DNA from: Dasyornis broadbenti
Lineage: Eukaryota > Chordata > Aves > Passeriformes > Dasyornithidae
NCBI GenBank assembly: GCA_013397935.1
Contig: VZRN01011464.1
Location: 5,126,489-5,190,488, forward strand
Length of the DNA: 64,000 bases
Reading direction: 5' to 3'
Shown piece after piece: positions 12,363 through 23,580 of the stretch (position 1 is the stretch's first letter; every line of letters begins with the position of its first letter). A program made the position numbers and the translations under genes. Under the pieces are notes generated by a model. It saw only the letters and a program-made list of their open reading frames with translations, had not been told where the DNA came from and searched no databases.

Positions 12363-15300
12363 TGCAAATGGATTTAGACTCTGAATGCACACATTTTAAA
12401 ATATGCTTTGAACTTTAAACAAATAAGCAGTTTCTTTACGGGCATAGCTCATTAAAGAAGTACAAAATTCCTGCAGGTGTTTTTAAGATCACTGCCCTGC
12501 ATAGTTATGTTGACACAGAAAATGATGTTGTTATGGCCTTGAAGAAGCCAAAGGGAAGAGAATTTGTAATAATGTTTGAGGTATTCCAAATTATTTAACA
12601 GTTGCTTTAACTACAGGCTTCACAACTTTTCTCAGGATCTCATATTTTCTTCAGATGACGTCTGAAATAATTCTCTGCTTACATTTCCTAGCTTTAAGTT
12701 CACCTTGCCTGGCAAAATTTACAAGTGCAGTTGATTTGCAACTGCTACAGTGAACTATCAATCTATTATTCCATTTTATTAGCACAGTAATGAAAATCTG
12801 ATGCTCAAATATTTAAACTTAAATGATATATTTCTGAATTTGTGGTCTACACACTTGGGAGAGAATCAGCTGGTCTGAATGCTGTCCCCATGCACAGCTC
12901 TTTGCAGCATAACATTCTTTATTATGTTGCTGTTTATTTATTATCCCTCTAATGCATTATTGCACTCAAGATGTGCTTATGTAACAGGACATAAAAATAA
13001 TTTGCAGAGTAGTAGATGGAAGTTAAAACACACTGCTGTGTACGTTAGACAGGATTTAGTTAGAAAGCTAAGAGCAAAGTCATGGAAAATGTAATCTTCT
13101 CTATTTTTTTCCTTGTCTTAATCTTTTCTGTTCCTTCTCTGTACATGGCATATTTAATCAGATCCAACTGCTTGAAGATTCCTGCATCTTTACAAATCCC
13201 TTTTTGGAAAAAAATTAATGTAAATCTAGCCAAGTCCTGATTTGAGAGGGAATTATCTTAAAACTGATTTTGAATAACAGTCATATTTTACATTTTTCTT
13301 ACTTAGAAATTTTAATATACTTGTCGTAGTAAAAAGCTTTTAATACTGAATTAGAAATTATCCTGTTCCTCAAGGATGGCACTTGAATTCCATATCTACA
13401 CAAAAGTGAGAAAACAATAATATAATTATTATTTAGAATAAATTTTTACTATTGTGTCCTAATACAAGCCATTATTATACTTCAATAATTTATGATTACT
13501 ACCAAATTCTGTTAACAAGTGTGTACACCCAAACACGATCAAATCTGTACTTCAACATATGGTACAATGTTTTTAATGGAACGTGATAATCCGATGAATA
13601 AAAGAGATGCAGATTGATACTTTATAGTATTATAGGGACGTGGTTTGATTTCCTTACTGTGTGCCTCCTGTCTTCTCTGTAGTGTTGGATACAAGGATCA
13701 GAAACATTTTTATAAGGTGGTGTTGTTCATTCCTCCTGCTCAAATGAATAGGCGCTAAAATGAATTTTTGTGTCTGGAGCTTTCTTTGACAAACAGTTAA
13801 AAAACTGAGTCTACTCAGTGGAATCCAACCTGTCCAGAGTCCTCTGAGGAGACTACTTCTACAGCACTGTGAGAGATGCCGGGAACAATATGGAAAAAGC
13901 AATGGTGAGGCAGGACTCACGTTTTCTGCTAAAAGTTGTAAAATGCTTTGCAAATTAAACTTACTGCATATTATTCCTTTATTCTTGTGCTATATTCCTG
14001 CATAAATAGATATATATATAGTGAAGTATGGATATATTTTTGTGTCCTTGTTTGTATGGAAACTCTGAATATTAAAATTAATGTATATAACAGTTATCTT
14101 CAGAGAAATTTACATTAGTAGCTGCAGGAAGCATATACATAATTATTTAGAAATATAAATTCTGCTTTGCTCAATACCCATAAAACTTTGCTCTTGTGTG
14201 GGCAAGACTCCAAATGCTGTATTTCTGTAAAACAGCTACCAAAATCAGCTACTGTTCATTTAAAGTATCATTTGGAAACCATGGGGATATGAAAACTTAA
14301 TTGGGGAAAAAAAACATTTCTATCTATGTACTTAGTGTAAAATATGTAACAAATTCAGAACCTGCAGATAGCGGCTGTGGTGACACTTTTCATGCAGATT
14401 AAACAGGTGGAGTCCAAAGTCTCCAGTTAGGATAGTACATTGTCACCTTGGTTTCTGAAAGCTCCTGCAGAAGAGAACAATTGACTGATCAGTGCTGCAT
14501 CTGGGTAAGCATCTTTCAAAGATATACTGTGCTTGTTTCAGATGTAGGACTCCAGAAAGACTTGAGTCTTACAGAATTACGATGTTGCAGAGTCAACTTT
14601 GAGTGGTTATGGGCAACTTGGAGCTATAAACCTGATTAAGTATAAATTATACATTGATAATTAATGTTCATCTGGTGTACAGGTTGGGTGCCCAAGAAAG
14701 AGAACCACTGGTGTCTTCAATATGAGTGTAAAAATTCTTATGCCCCATGTTAAACTGTAAGAAAGGACATTTACGTGCCCAAACCACGTTTTATAGCTAT
14801 TTTTTCCGCCACCTAATGGTTAATCTCCATTCAATAAGTGAAAATCCTGTGATCAACTCCCCTTGGCAGCCTTATGATATGGCACCTGCATTTCTCAATT
14901 TCTCATATTGCAGCTTTTCTATTTTACAAAGAGTTCATAACTATATGTGTTCAAGGGGAGGAGGGATGACATTTTACCCCATGGTCAGAACACGGAGAGC
15001 ACACATGAAGCATTGTACTGACTGATTGTATAGTCCTTGGAGCAAGGGCTGAAATTTATGTAACTTTTCAGCAGGAATTTGTCACCCGTGTGTTTGTAGT
15101 GTGTACATAATATCCCACATAATCTCTGTCTTTGGTGTCATCAAGTGGCTATTTCTGTATGTCATGCACAGTGGAACAATTTAAAGGACTGAGAAGTTCC
15201 AAGAATTTGTGTTTAAATGTATTAACATAGAGAACATGTGGCAGGTTGAAAGGTCTGGACAGAAAATAGAATTTTTTTCTTGTTCATCACACAAGCACTG

Positions 15301-16659
15301 TGCTGGCTTCTAGGTAAGAGGAAGGTGCCTTCATTAGCTCTTAATTCTGGGGACTGAAAGGTGGATGTTTGTTTAGCTATTAGAGCTGTTTGTAGGAAAA
15401 AAGTGGTGGAAAACGTAGTACATGATTTTCAACAGGGGCTAGACATGGAGCTGAAAGGTTCAGATGGTTCAGAAATAGGATTTTTCCCCCTGTTTTTATT
15501 TGTCAAAGTCAGTAGAGATAATAAAGTATTTATGACATAGTAACCATGTTACTGCTCTGCGAAGCACAGTGTTGCAAATGTGTGTGTAAAATGTTCAACT
15601 GTTTCATTACTTCCTAACTCTCTGCATAGAACACTTCTGCACAGTATTTCTAGAGCTTTAGCTCTGTATCTCTGTTTACCTCAACAGAGAAATATTTAAA
15701 TAAAAGGTTTTAAAATTACTGATGTCTCCACGTATAATGATGGTTTAGACCATTGCTATAGTGACTGACTGAGCTGAAAAGAAAATACAGGACAATTTTT
15801 GAAGGACCAGAACACAAGCCTAGAACAACTTAATTGGAATAAAAATACTTTGGATACCAGGTTTTTATTCTTAAAATAATGAAATTTGTATTTGGAATAT
15901 GCCAGATTTTTTCCCCATGTTTTGGTTATTGCCATCAATAGTTTCAGCTTAGCCAAATCAGCCATTCCTAATATAGAAGAAAGGCATAAAAGTGACTTCC
16001 TACCAAGAACACAAACATCTGCTAAGCAGTTGCAAGTACAGTAGGCTCACATGGAGGACAAAATGTTGTAAATAGAGAATAAGGGTCTGGAACCTGCCAT
16101 TAGGATCAAAGATAAATAAAAGGCTGTATGAAACCACAGTGGACAGGAGGATGTACTAGAAATTAAGAATAAATTAGTGCAAAATACTTTAATATTTTTT
16201 TTTTTTTCAGTCTTCCCTAGGAAGTGTCAATTTGTTGTTTGAGTTACATACTGTTCTTTTTGATTTGATCTACTTTCCTCTTTTAATTAAAAAAAAATAA
16301 ATAAATTAAAAAGTACTGCTAGAAGCAGAGAAGTCAAAGTTCATCCTTAGAAATGCAGGCATGTGGAGGAGTATCCATTTTATGCTGCTGCAGAGGGTTT
16401 CAGAAAGTCTGGCCCATGCCTGTGCTTGTTTATGCTGTACAAATGGGAAGGCATTTCTCTGAGGAATGCAGCAAGCAGCGTTTCTGAAAGCAATCGGGAA
16501 ATTCTTGCTAATGTGGGAGTTGCCAACACTCCCCCAAGTTAATGAAAAGCCCAAGATTGGGATTAAGCTCGAAAGAAAAGTGCCTGCTAATTGATTTTCG
16601 TTATGTGTGGAATAAGAATGGTCAGAGGTAGAGCTGTGGCCCCCTCCTGAAAGGGCAGA
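12363..16659. other. Non-coding stretch, AT-rich, no recognised gene
   Basis: There is no exon-like frame with a known motif. A short T run lies at about 16193-16208 and a short TA-rich run (ATAGATATATATATAG) near 14006. I see nothing else that I can name. Confidence 0.55.
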
Positions 16660-17227
16660 CACTGCTCGTGCTCTGGCTGCCAGGGCGTTATTGCCACCTC
16701 CCAACTCCGGCGCCCTCAGCCTTCCTTGCGGTGATTGCAGCTCCGGAGTCTTCTGCACTCACAAATCCCTGCTAATTCTTCTCACTCGCTCGTCGAAGCT
16801 CCTTTCAGTTGCTGCTTGGGCAGCTTGCTGTAGCTTTGCACCCCCAGTCAGGGTTATCTCGGTATCTAAACCCCAGCTCCGGAAGCAAGGCTGGGCTCAC
16901 CAGTGCCGCTGCTGGCACCCGGCTGCTGCGGGGCACCGAGCGAGGATTTCCACACCGCAAGAGCGACTGGGAGCAATGTGTGCCTGGCGAGGGGATGTTC
17001 CTGCCCATACCGCACAAACATTTCTGCGCGGGAGTATTTCTAACAGTTTAGTTACCAGCCTTGGCCCTTGGCTCCCTGGTAGGTGGGGAGGTACCTGTGC
17101 TGTCCAGCAGCACGGCGGGGGTGATGCCGAGCATTCTGGAGTGCCACCTGGTGGCACCGCGTCCTAGTGCCGGCTACGTGAGGAATGATGCCCCTGTGGC
17201 ACCGCATGGACGGTGGGGTAAGCTCCG
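16660..17227 (+). promoter_or_regulatory. CpG-rich block with splice donor: possible alternative promoter / first exon
   Basis: This block holds roughly 40 CpG dinucleotides in about 570 bases, against very few in the kilobases on either side, and is distinctly GC-richer. At its 3' edge CTCCG is followed by GTAAGT (17228-17233), a full-consensus U1 donor on the plus strand, so an exon could end at 17227. No acceptor-like polypyrimidine tract with AG is obvious just upstream, which fits a first exon better than an internal one. Overlapping open frames on both strands (up to 158 codons) match no known protein. It could also be a chance GC-rich patch or part of a non-coding RNA gene. Orientation rests on the donor alone. 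Confidence 0.4.
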
Positions 17228-17233
17228 GTAAGT

Positions 17234-20200
17234 GTGAACACTGTGAACTTCTCTACCCTGGGGTAAGGACGGAGCTGTTACGATAATCAGTAATGTATAG
17301 TTGTCTTCCTCCTTCCCAAGAGCAAGGCAGCCTGGAGACACTGGGGCCTGCATTTTTCCTGACTTTGTGTTATAAACATTAGTTACATTAACTTTATAAG
17401 CATTACAAGTCTGCACTTTTACCAGAGATTCTGTTTGACATGACACATTTACAAACAGCTTGGTTACTCCTGCTTCGTTCAGAGCTCTGATTTGAAGGGA
17501 TTGAATCTATATTTCCATTTCTATGGAAACAGCTAACTGTCTTCTAATATAGCTGTTTTGTAACTGCTGGGTCTGATTCTGTTCTCATGTGGGCTGTTTT
17601 TAATCCAGCTTAGTGCTGTCGATCCCACCTGAGTTGCTTGAAGCTGACATTTATAACTGAGAGCATTCAGATCTGCTGCTCTCCCAGCATACTGCAGAGA
17701 AAGGGACTTACATGCAAAATGTAAGCAGGCTTGAAGCAGATACTGTAAAACATCCCTTACCATCCATCATTTTAATAGCCCTAGTTCAAACTCCAGAGCT
17801 AGAACAACCACAAATTTCTGTTATATGCCTCACACCGACCTGCCAACTGTGAAGGATCAGGCTTTTTGTATTCATTAGGAATATGGAGGTAGATTTGATA
17901 TTCCTCCAAAAACTTCTGAATACATGATCAGCCTTGCATTTGGCTTTGGTGAGGGTTTTTTCCCATTTGCACTAAAACTCATAATGATATGCATTTCAAA
18001 AATGTAAGGTGTTCATAATTGTTCCCCCTCTTATGCACTTGCCCGGTACAGCAGCAGAAGTAAACATTCTCCCACCCCTGACTGTGAGAGAATCTGTTCT
18101 TTGGTTTGATACTATCTGCCTTCCTTCAGAAAAATGCAGTAGTTTCTCTTGGGAGTTGCAATCTTTATTACATTTTGAGATGAGGCTGATATCGAATGGA
18201 TTTGATCCTCATATCAGATGGTTTTGGCTCTGGGAAAATCATAAATGATGCATAGAGAGCTGTTTGGTCATAATGCAATAACAACTTTCATGTTTCTAAC
18301 TAGTGAAACCACATGAAAAGCGAGGCTAAACGTGACTGCTTCCTTAGGATGGATTTTGTGTATTTTTTGGTCATTTGGTGACTGGATACAAAGATATCCT
18401 TCACAGCTGTGTAATAGCCAGAGCAGGAGTGACCATTAACTCCACAGGCTTCTTGCAGCTCACATGCATAATGTCCTGCTCTTCCTGGCTCAGAGATCTT
18501 CTGAGGTGGCAACAGCATCTTGCGAGGCTGCACACATTTACCTCATGGGAACAGTCCTCTTCTGCTTGCTGTGGCTGTGAAAAGAGTTAAAATGTGTACA
18601 TGAGGCATGTTTTGTATTTCACTGTCTGGCACCATGGGGCAAACTAGTTTGGAGTCATATTTGCATGGTTCCCTGATGGGTAAAGTAGACACTCTGGTTT
18701 TTATTGATTCTTGCTCTCCTGAACTGAATCAATCCATGAGCCAGTTCTTCTCTGTGCTGCTCTAATGTTATGGTAGTGAATATGGGTTTTTATTTACCAG
18801 TAACAATAGCTTAAAAATGAAGCAGTATTATAGAAAAATCTGTTCTTGACCCATAACTTACACTGGTTTTTTGGAAGAGATAAAATATACATCACACTAA
18901 AAAGAGACTATTTATATGCTAAATAAACTAAAGGGAAAAATAAGATCAACATATTTAACCATCCACTGAAGCATATGAAATATATATCATTTCACATTTT
19001 CAGCTAAATTATACCATAGAGATACTGACAAATCCATTGCTAGAGAGCAAAACTGGGGCTATGGTAATATGCCCAAAGAACAAATCGTGGTAGGTGGAAG
19101 TGTATGCCTTAAACAGCTTGGAGAAGGGGGTGGAGTAGGGGATAGGGGGGTGGAGGATGTTTGGTTTTGTTGTTGTTTTGGAGGCTGTTTTGCTTATTTA
19201 TGCATTTACTTATTTATTTATTGTAATATTCCTCAAACACTGTCATATTCATTTCATCTTTCTGCATACATTTGTGGAGAGATCTGACGAGGTTGATAGT
19301 TTCACTGGGCAACTTTGTAACTCTCAGCATGAGCCCACTTATTAAAAAAATAAAGGTTTCTGGTGTTATGCTCTCTGTTACTCACATGGTGGTGTTGACT
19401 CTGAATGAGCTCATCTTCCTACTTGGGGGGTGCTCTCTGCTCAGGCATTTGCCTTGGAAGATATGAAAATATGCAAAAGTGCCTTCAGATCATCTGCTTT
19501 CCTGATTAAACCGCCATGGAAGGTTCCTGCCCTGGGCCAGGTAGCAGGGACATAGTTTATGTACCGTGGTGTAAACAGCCCCTTTGAGGTCACAGGAGGA
19601 GGGAGAGAGTTGCTGGGCATGGATCCTGGTAGAAAATAGCGTTTGGCAGGACCTGTTTGAGTGCAGGACCCTGAGAAGGGAGCCTCAGTCCCAGCTGCTG
19701 CCCAGGGAGAGTGACTGTCCTGCCATTCCTCTCCAGGCTTATTCATACAGCACATGTGTCACAGGCTGGCTGGGCAGGCAGCTCGTGGTGCCAGTGCCAG
19801 GCATGCAACATGATGACATCCTGTGAGGGACAGTATGGAAAATATCCAGTGTAAATTGTGTTCTGTAAGTTAATCTGACCACTGTTTTAACATCATGTGG
19901 GTCATGCCCTAGTGCCACTGCAGTCTTGGATTCTGAAAGTGGAAAATCTTTTCCTTGCTGTGTGTGTGTGGGGAAATCCAGGCACTCTTGCACAGGCTAG
20001 GCCAAACACTCAACAGGCTTGAGTCCATGACCACACGTATATCCCAGGTGCACTCGTGTTGGTGCTACCATGATGAAATATAAAAGCAGCACAAGACAGT
20101 TTCCAATAAAAAGTTATCACCGCAATTCCAAAAAATTGTGGTTAGAGATTTAGAAATCCATTTCTAAGGTCTGTACGTCTTACTGCCTTGAGCCTCTCTT

Positions 20201-22080
20201 TTTCCATTTTATCTCAGTCACTTAATTGTATTTCACGTTTAGTGCCAAGGTGTTAGTATGTGGTGGGACCAGTAAAATCACTCCTAGTACTGAATATTTA
20301 TTGTTTTAAAGTTGTGTAAGACTGTCTGCTATTATTTAAAAGCCTATCTTTTGTTTTTACTTTGCAGAAATGACGAAGAGCTCATTCTCCTTAGGATAGC
20401 ATAAATATAGGTCATAAGAATTTTAGTGTCAACATTTTTCTGTCCATTGCAAGGGCCCACCCCATACATGGGACTCTTAATTCCTCCTGTCCTTGTCTGT
20501 GACCATTTCTTCTAGGTGTTTTTTTCCTTAAGGAGAAGGGTCTTAAGTCAAACACAGTGTGATGTTCAGGGCGTAGTGGTGCAGAGAATAGAGGGGATGT
20601 CCTTACACACCTCTGGCCTAAGTAACAACAACATATTTGCCTGAGATGATGCAGAACTGGACTCAGGCACCCATATTGTCTCTTCCAGTGTTAAGTTGCC
20701 ATATAATTCCAGGATCTAAAGTGTAATTTAGTGCGGTGATTCCCACGCTGTGATGTTTAGTGCTGTGATGTGGCACTTGCACTTGCATGGCCAAGAAAAT
20801 GCTTGATGGTACAGACAGTTGTGCCTGTGGATGTGGTCCTTTTCTTCAGATGGTCTGGAAGTCCATGGCCAATTGACAGGGGACCTCTAATAAATACAAA
20901 AGCTCCATGTGATTCTTTAAGACAGATCCTGGGATCTCATAAATTGCTGACATACTCAGGATGTGACCCTTTTTCATCCGTATAAATGATGTGTAAATAT
21001 ATAGAAGATGTATCCATAGTTGATCTAAATCTGCCTGCATCTTAAACAACTTAATAATTGCCTAGAGTTTATGCATCACACAGCTTCAGAAATCAAACAA
21101 TCGTCAGTAAGAAGACAGAGTTAAGCTTGAAAACACAATTGCTTGTGTTCTTCCTAAAGACTTTTCTAGTGTAGCAGTATAAATAATTGCTTACTATCAG
21201 TTAATATCTAATTTAATGCAAAATGGGATTTCTTATGCATGCTGGTGTAGAACAATGTTCTGTGTGCCTCTATGATTTCCCTGGTTTGTAGGAGTCAAGG
21301 CACAATTTCAACTTATTTAGGCAAAAAAGGTGATGCATCTCAGTTATAATGGTAAAACACCATAGCACAGTGGGGGCTGCATCCTCTAAGCACCAGAGCT
21401 TGGACCTGCAGTCAGGAGTTGGTTTGATGAATGACATTTCAAGGAGATCTAGAACTCATCTGAATATATCTGTGTTTGAGAGAAACCTCTGCAAGTGACT
21501 TCCTCATTTTCTTCCAAATATGTCCAGACTTTGGTGAATTCCCAGACTCGGATCTTCATTCTGTCACTGTGGATCCATGTTAGGAATGTGTTTCTTATGT
21601 CTGCTTTCTTCCTTTCATACGTTGCCAATTTTTATTTTTTTCTTCATTTGAACAAGAAAAGCAGACAATTATGCAAGAGCTTACTTGGGAAAATAAAATG
21701 CCTTGAACTAGTACAGCTGCTTTGCTATAAATATAGTGGGGTTTTAACCTCGCTGTTTCATTACGTTAGATTTAGAATAGCCTCACTAGAAAAAAGCCCA
21801 CTGCATAATATCCTTGAAGAACGCATGTTTTATGTGCATTTCAGTTCTTGTGAGCAGAACAACACAGGAACAGTTTGTTATGAACTGTTATTTATAAATT
21901 ATGACTGCAGGTACACAGCAGACAGGCACTCCAGTGTCTATAAGCAGTGCAAACACTGAGAAAAGCAGAGATAGACTTGTAGCAGTGTTGTATCTGAATA
22001 TCCCAGAAGTCTGAGTGATTGTGAACTACTTAGATATAAAACCTTGCAGGATGTGTCATATGAAACAATAACTACTTTTC
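17234..22080. other. Non-coding stretch, no recognised gene
   Basis: No coding exon or interspersed repeat is recognised. A G-rich patch lies at about 19126-19154, with three runs of four to six G, short of the four runs needed for a canonical quadruplex. It is followed by GTT-rich and TTTA-rich low-complexity sequence to about 19225. A 154-codon open frame at 21495-21959 shows no family motif and is probably chance. Confidence 0.5.
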
Positions 22081-22200
22081 ACTTTTATACACTTTCCAAT
22101 AATAAATATTTTGATACAGTAAATAAATATTTCAATAATATATAATATATAATTTAAATAATTATATCTATAAATAAATATTAAAATAAGAAATATTTCT
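22081..22200. repeat. AT-rich low-complexity tract
   Basis: The stretch is almost entirely A and T, with repeated AATAAATATTT-like words and TATAATATATAATT. It directly precedes the CR1 copy that begins near 22215. It may be a target-site feature or a degenerate microsatellite. Confidence 0.7.
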
Positions 22201-22216
22201 GATCAGTCTTACTTCA

Positions 22217-22528
22217 ATGCCCAGTAAAATAATGGGAAAGATTATTCTGGGTGGTATTGAAAAGCAGCTGGAGAAGAATGATATCACTGGTGACAGCCAG
22301 CATGGCTTCATGAGGAGAAAGTCCTTATTGAAACTGATTTTCTTCTGCGACAGGGTAACTCCTCTAGCTGATCTAGGAAAGCCAGTAGATGTCATGTTTT
22401 TGGACTTCAGCAGAGCTTTTGATACTGTCTCTCACAGGATCCTTCTGGACAAAATGTTCAGCACACAGCTGGATAACCAAGTTCCACGATGGGTGAGCAA
22501 CTGGCTCACAGGTCAGGCACAAAGGTAA
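22217..22528 (+). pseudogene. CR1 ORF2 reverse-transcriptase fragment (broken)
   Basis: A 103-codon open stretch covers the fingers-palm part of the CR1 reverse transcriptase. It shows a SQHGFMRRKS motif at about residues 27-36, a motif A with FLDFSRAFDTVSH at about residues 61-73, and the SNWLTGQAQR motif that precedes the template-grip region. The reading frame then ends, whereas intact CR1 ORF2 extends several hundred codons further. The downstream catalytic box has lost its second aspartate (FADN at 22659-22670). The start at 22217 is just the first ATG in a truncated copy and not a natural initiation site. It is non-functional. Confidence 0.85.
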
Positions 22529-23042
22529 CAGTGAATGGGGGGACATCAGGCTGGTGACCTGTCACTGGTGAGGTTCCACAGGGCTCCGTCCTCAGCCTGA
22601 TTCCTTCAACATCTTTATTAACCACCTGGATGCAGGATTCAAAGGAATACTAAGTAAATTTGCTGACAACACTAAACTGGAAGGAGCTGTCAACTTCTTC
22701 AAGGGCAGAGAGGCCCTGGAGAGAGGCCTGGACAAGTTAGAGAGATGGAAATCACCAACAATTTGAAGTTCAACAAGGGAAAGTGCTGGTTTCTGCAGCT
22801 CAGATGGGGCAAACCTGGTTGTATGAACAGACTGGAGAATGAGAGGCTGGAGAGCAGTGCCATGGAAAGGGACCTGGTGGTCCTGCTCAATGGCAAACTG
22901 AACATGAGTGAGCACTGCCCTGCCAACCAGGAGGGCCAAGTGTGTCCTGGGGTTGCGTCAGGGCAAGGGAGGGAATTGTGCTGCTCTGCGCTGCTCTGGG
23001 GCAGCCTCACCTTGAGTCCTGGGGGTAGTTCTGCATGCCACA

Positions 23043-23044
<2 letters not shown>

Positions 23045-23090
<46 letters not shown>
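23045..23090 (+). repeat. Poly-A tract (46 A) inside a CR1 copy
   Basis: The run begins in the CR1 context CCACAAT and is followed by TCAGACTTTAA, an N at 23102, and then normal CR1 sequence (AAAGATATTGAGCTATTAG). Related CR1 copies have only a short A-rich word here. The tract is therefore an expansion, a tail insertion or an assembly error. Confidence 0.95.
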
Positions 23091-23093
<3 letters not shown>

Positions 23094-23580
23094 GACTTTA
23101 ANAAAGATATTGAGCTATTAGAGAATGTCCAAAGGAGTGGCATGAGGATGGTGAAGGGTCTGGAGGGGACTTCATATGAGGAGTGGCTGAGGTCACTTGG
23201 TCTGTTCAGCCTGGAGAAGATGAGGAGGGGAGGCCTCATTGTAGTTACAGCTTCTTTGTGAGGGAAGGAGGAGGGGCAGACACTGATCTCTTCACTCTCA
23301 TGACCAGGGTCAGGACTTAAGCAAAGAGCTTGAAGCTGAGTCAGGGGAAGCCTTGATTTCCTGGTAAGGAAAAAGTTTTTCACCCACAGGGTGGTTGGGT
23401 GCTGGAACAGGCTCCCCAGGGGAGTGGTCACAGCACCAAACCTGGCAGAGTTCAAGAAGTGTTTGGACAACACTCTCAGGCACAGGGTGGGATTGGTGGG
23501 TGACCTGTGCAGGGTCAGGAGTTCTACTTGATGATCCTGATGGGTCCCTTCCTACTCAGCATATTCGATGACTCTACAAT

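Larger units (their letters stand above)
22215..23580 (+). mobile_element. CR1 LINE, 5'-truncated, CR1-X-like tail, with decayed reverse transcriptase
   Basis: This plus-strand CR1 copy starts in the reverse-transcriptase region and runs to a 3' tail with CTTGATGATCCTGATGGG and CCCTTCCTACTCAG at 23527-23559. Motif A reads FLDFSRAFDTVSH near 22400. The catalytic box at 22659-22670 reads FADN instead of FADD, and it is out of frame with motif A or separated from it by stops. An internal run of 46 A plus an unresolved base (N at 23102) interrupts the coding part. The tail matches that of the SINE at 10.8 kb much better than the tail of the CR1 at 10.9-12.4 kb does. Confidence 0.92.

Noticed and set aside
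19126..19154. G-quadruplex in a G-rich patch
   Set aside because: Only three long G runs, so it does not meet the four-tract rule.
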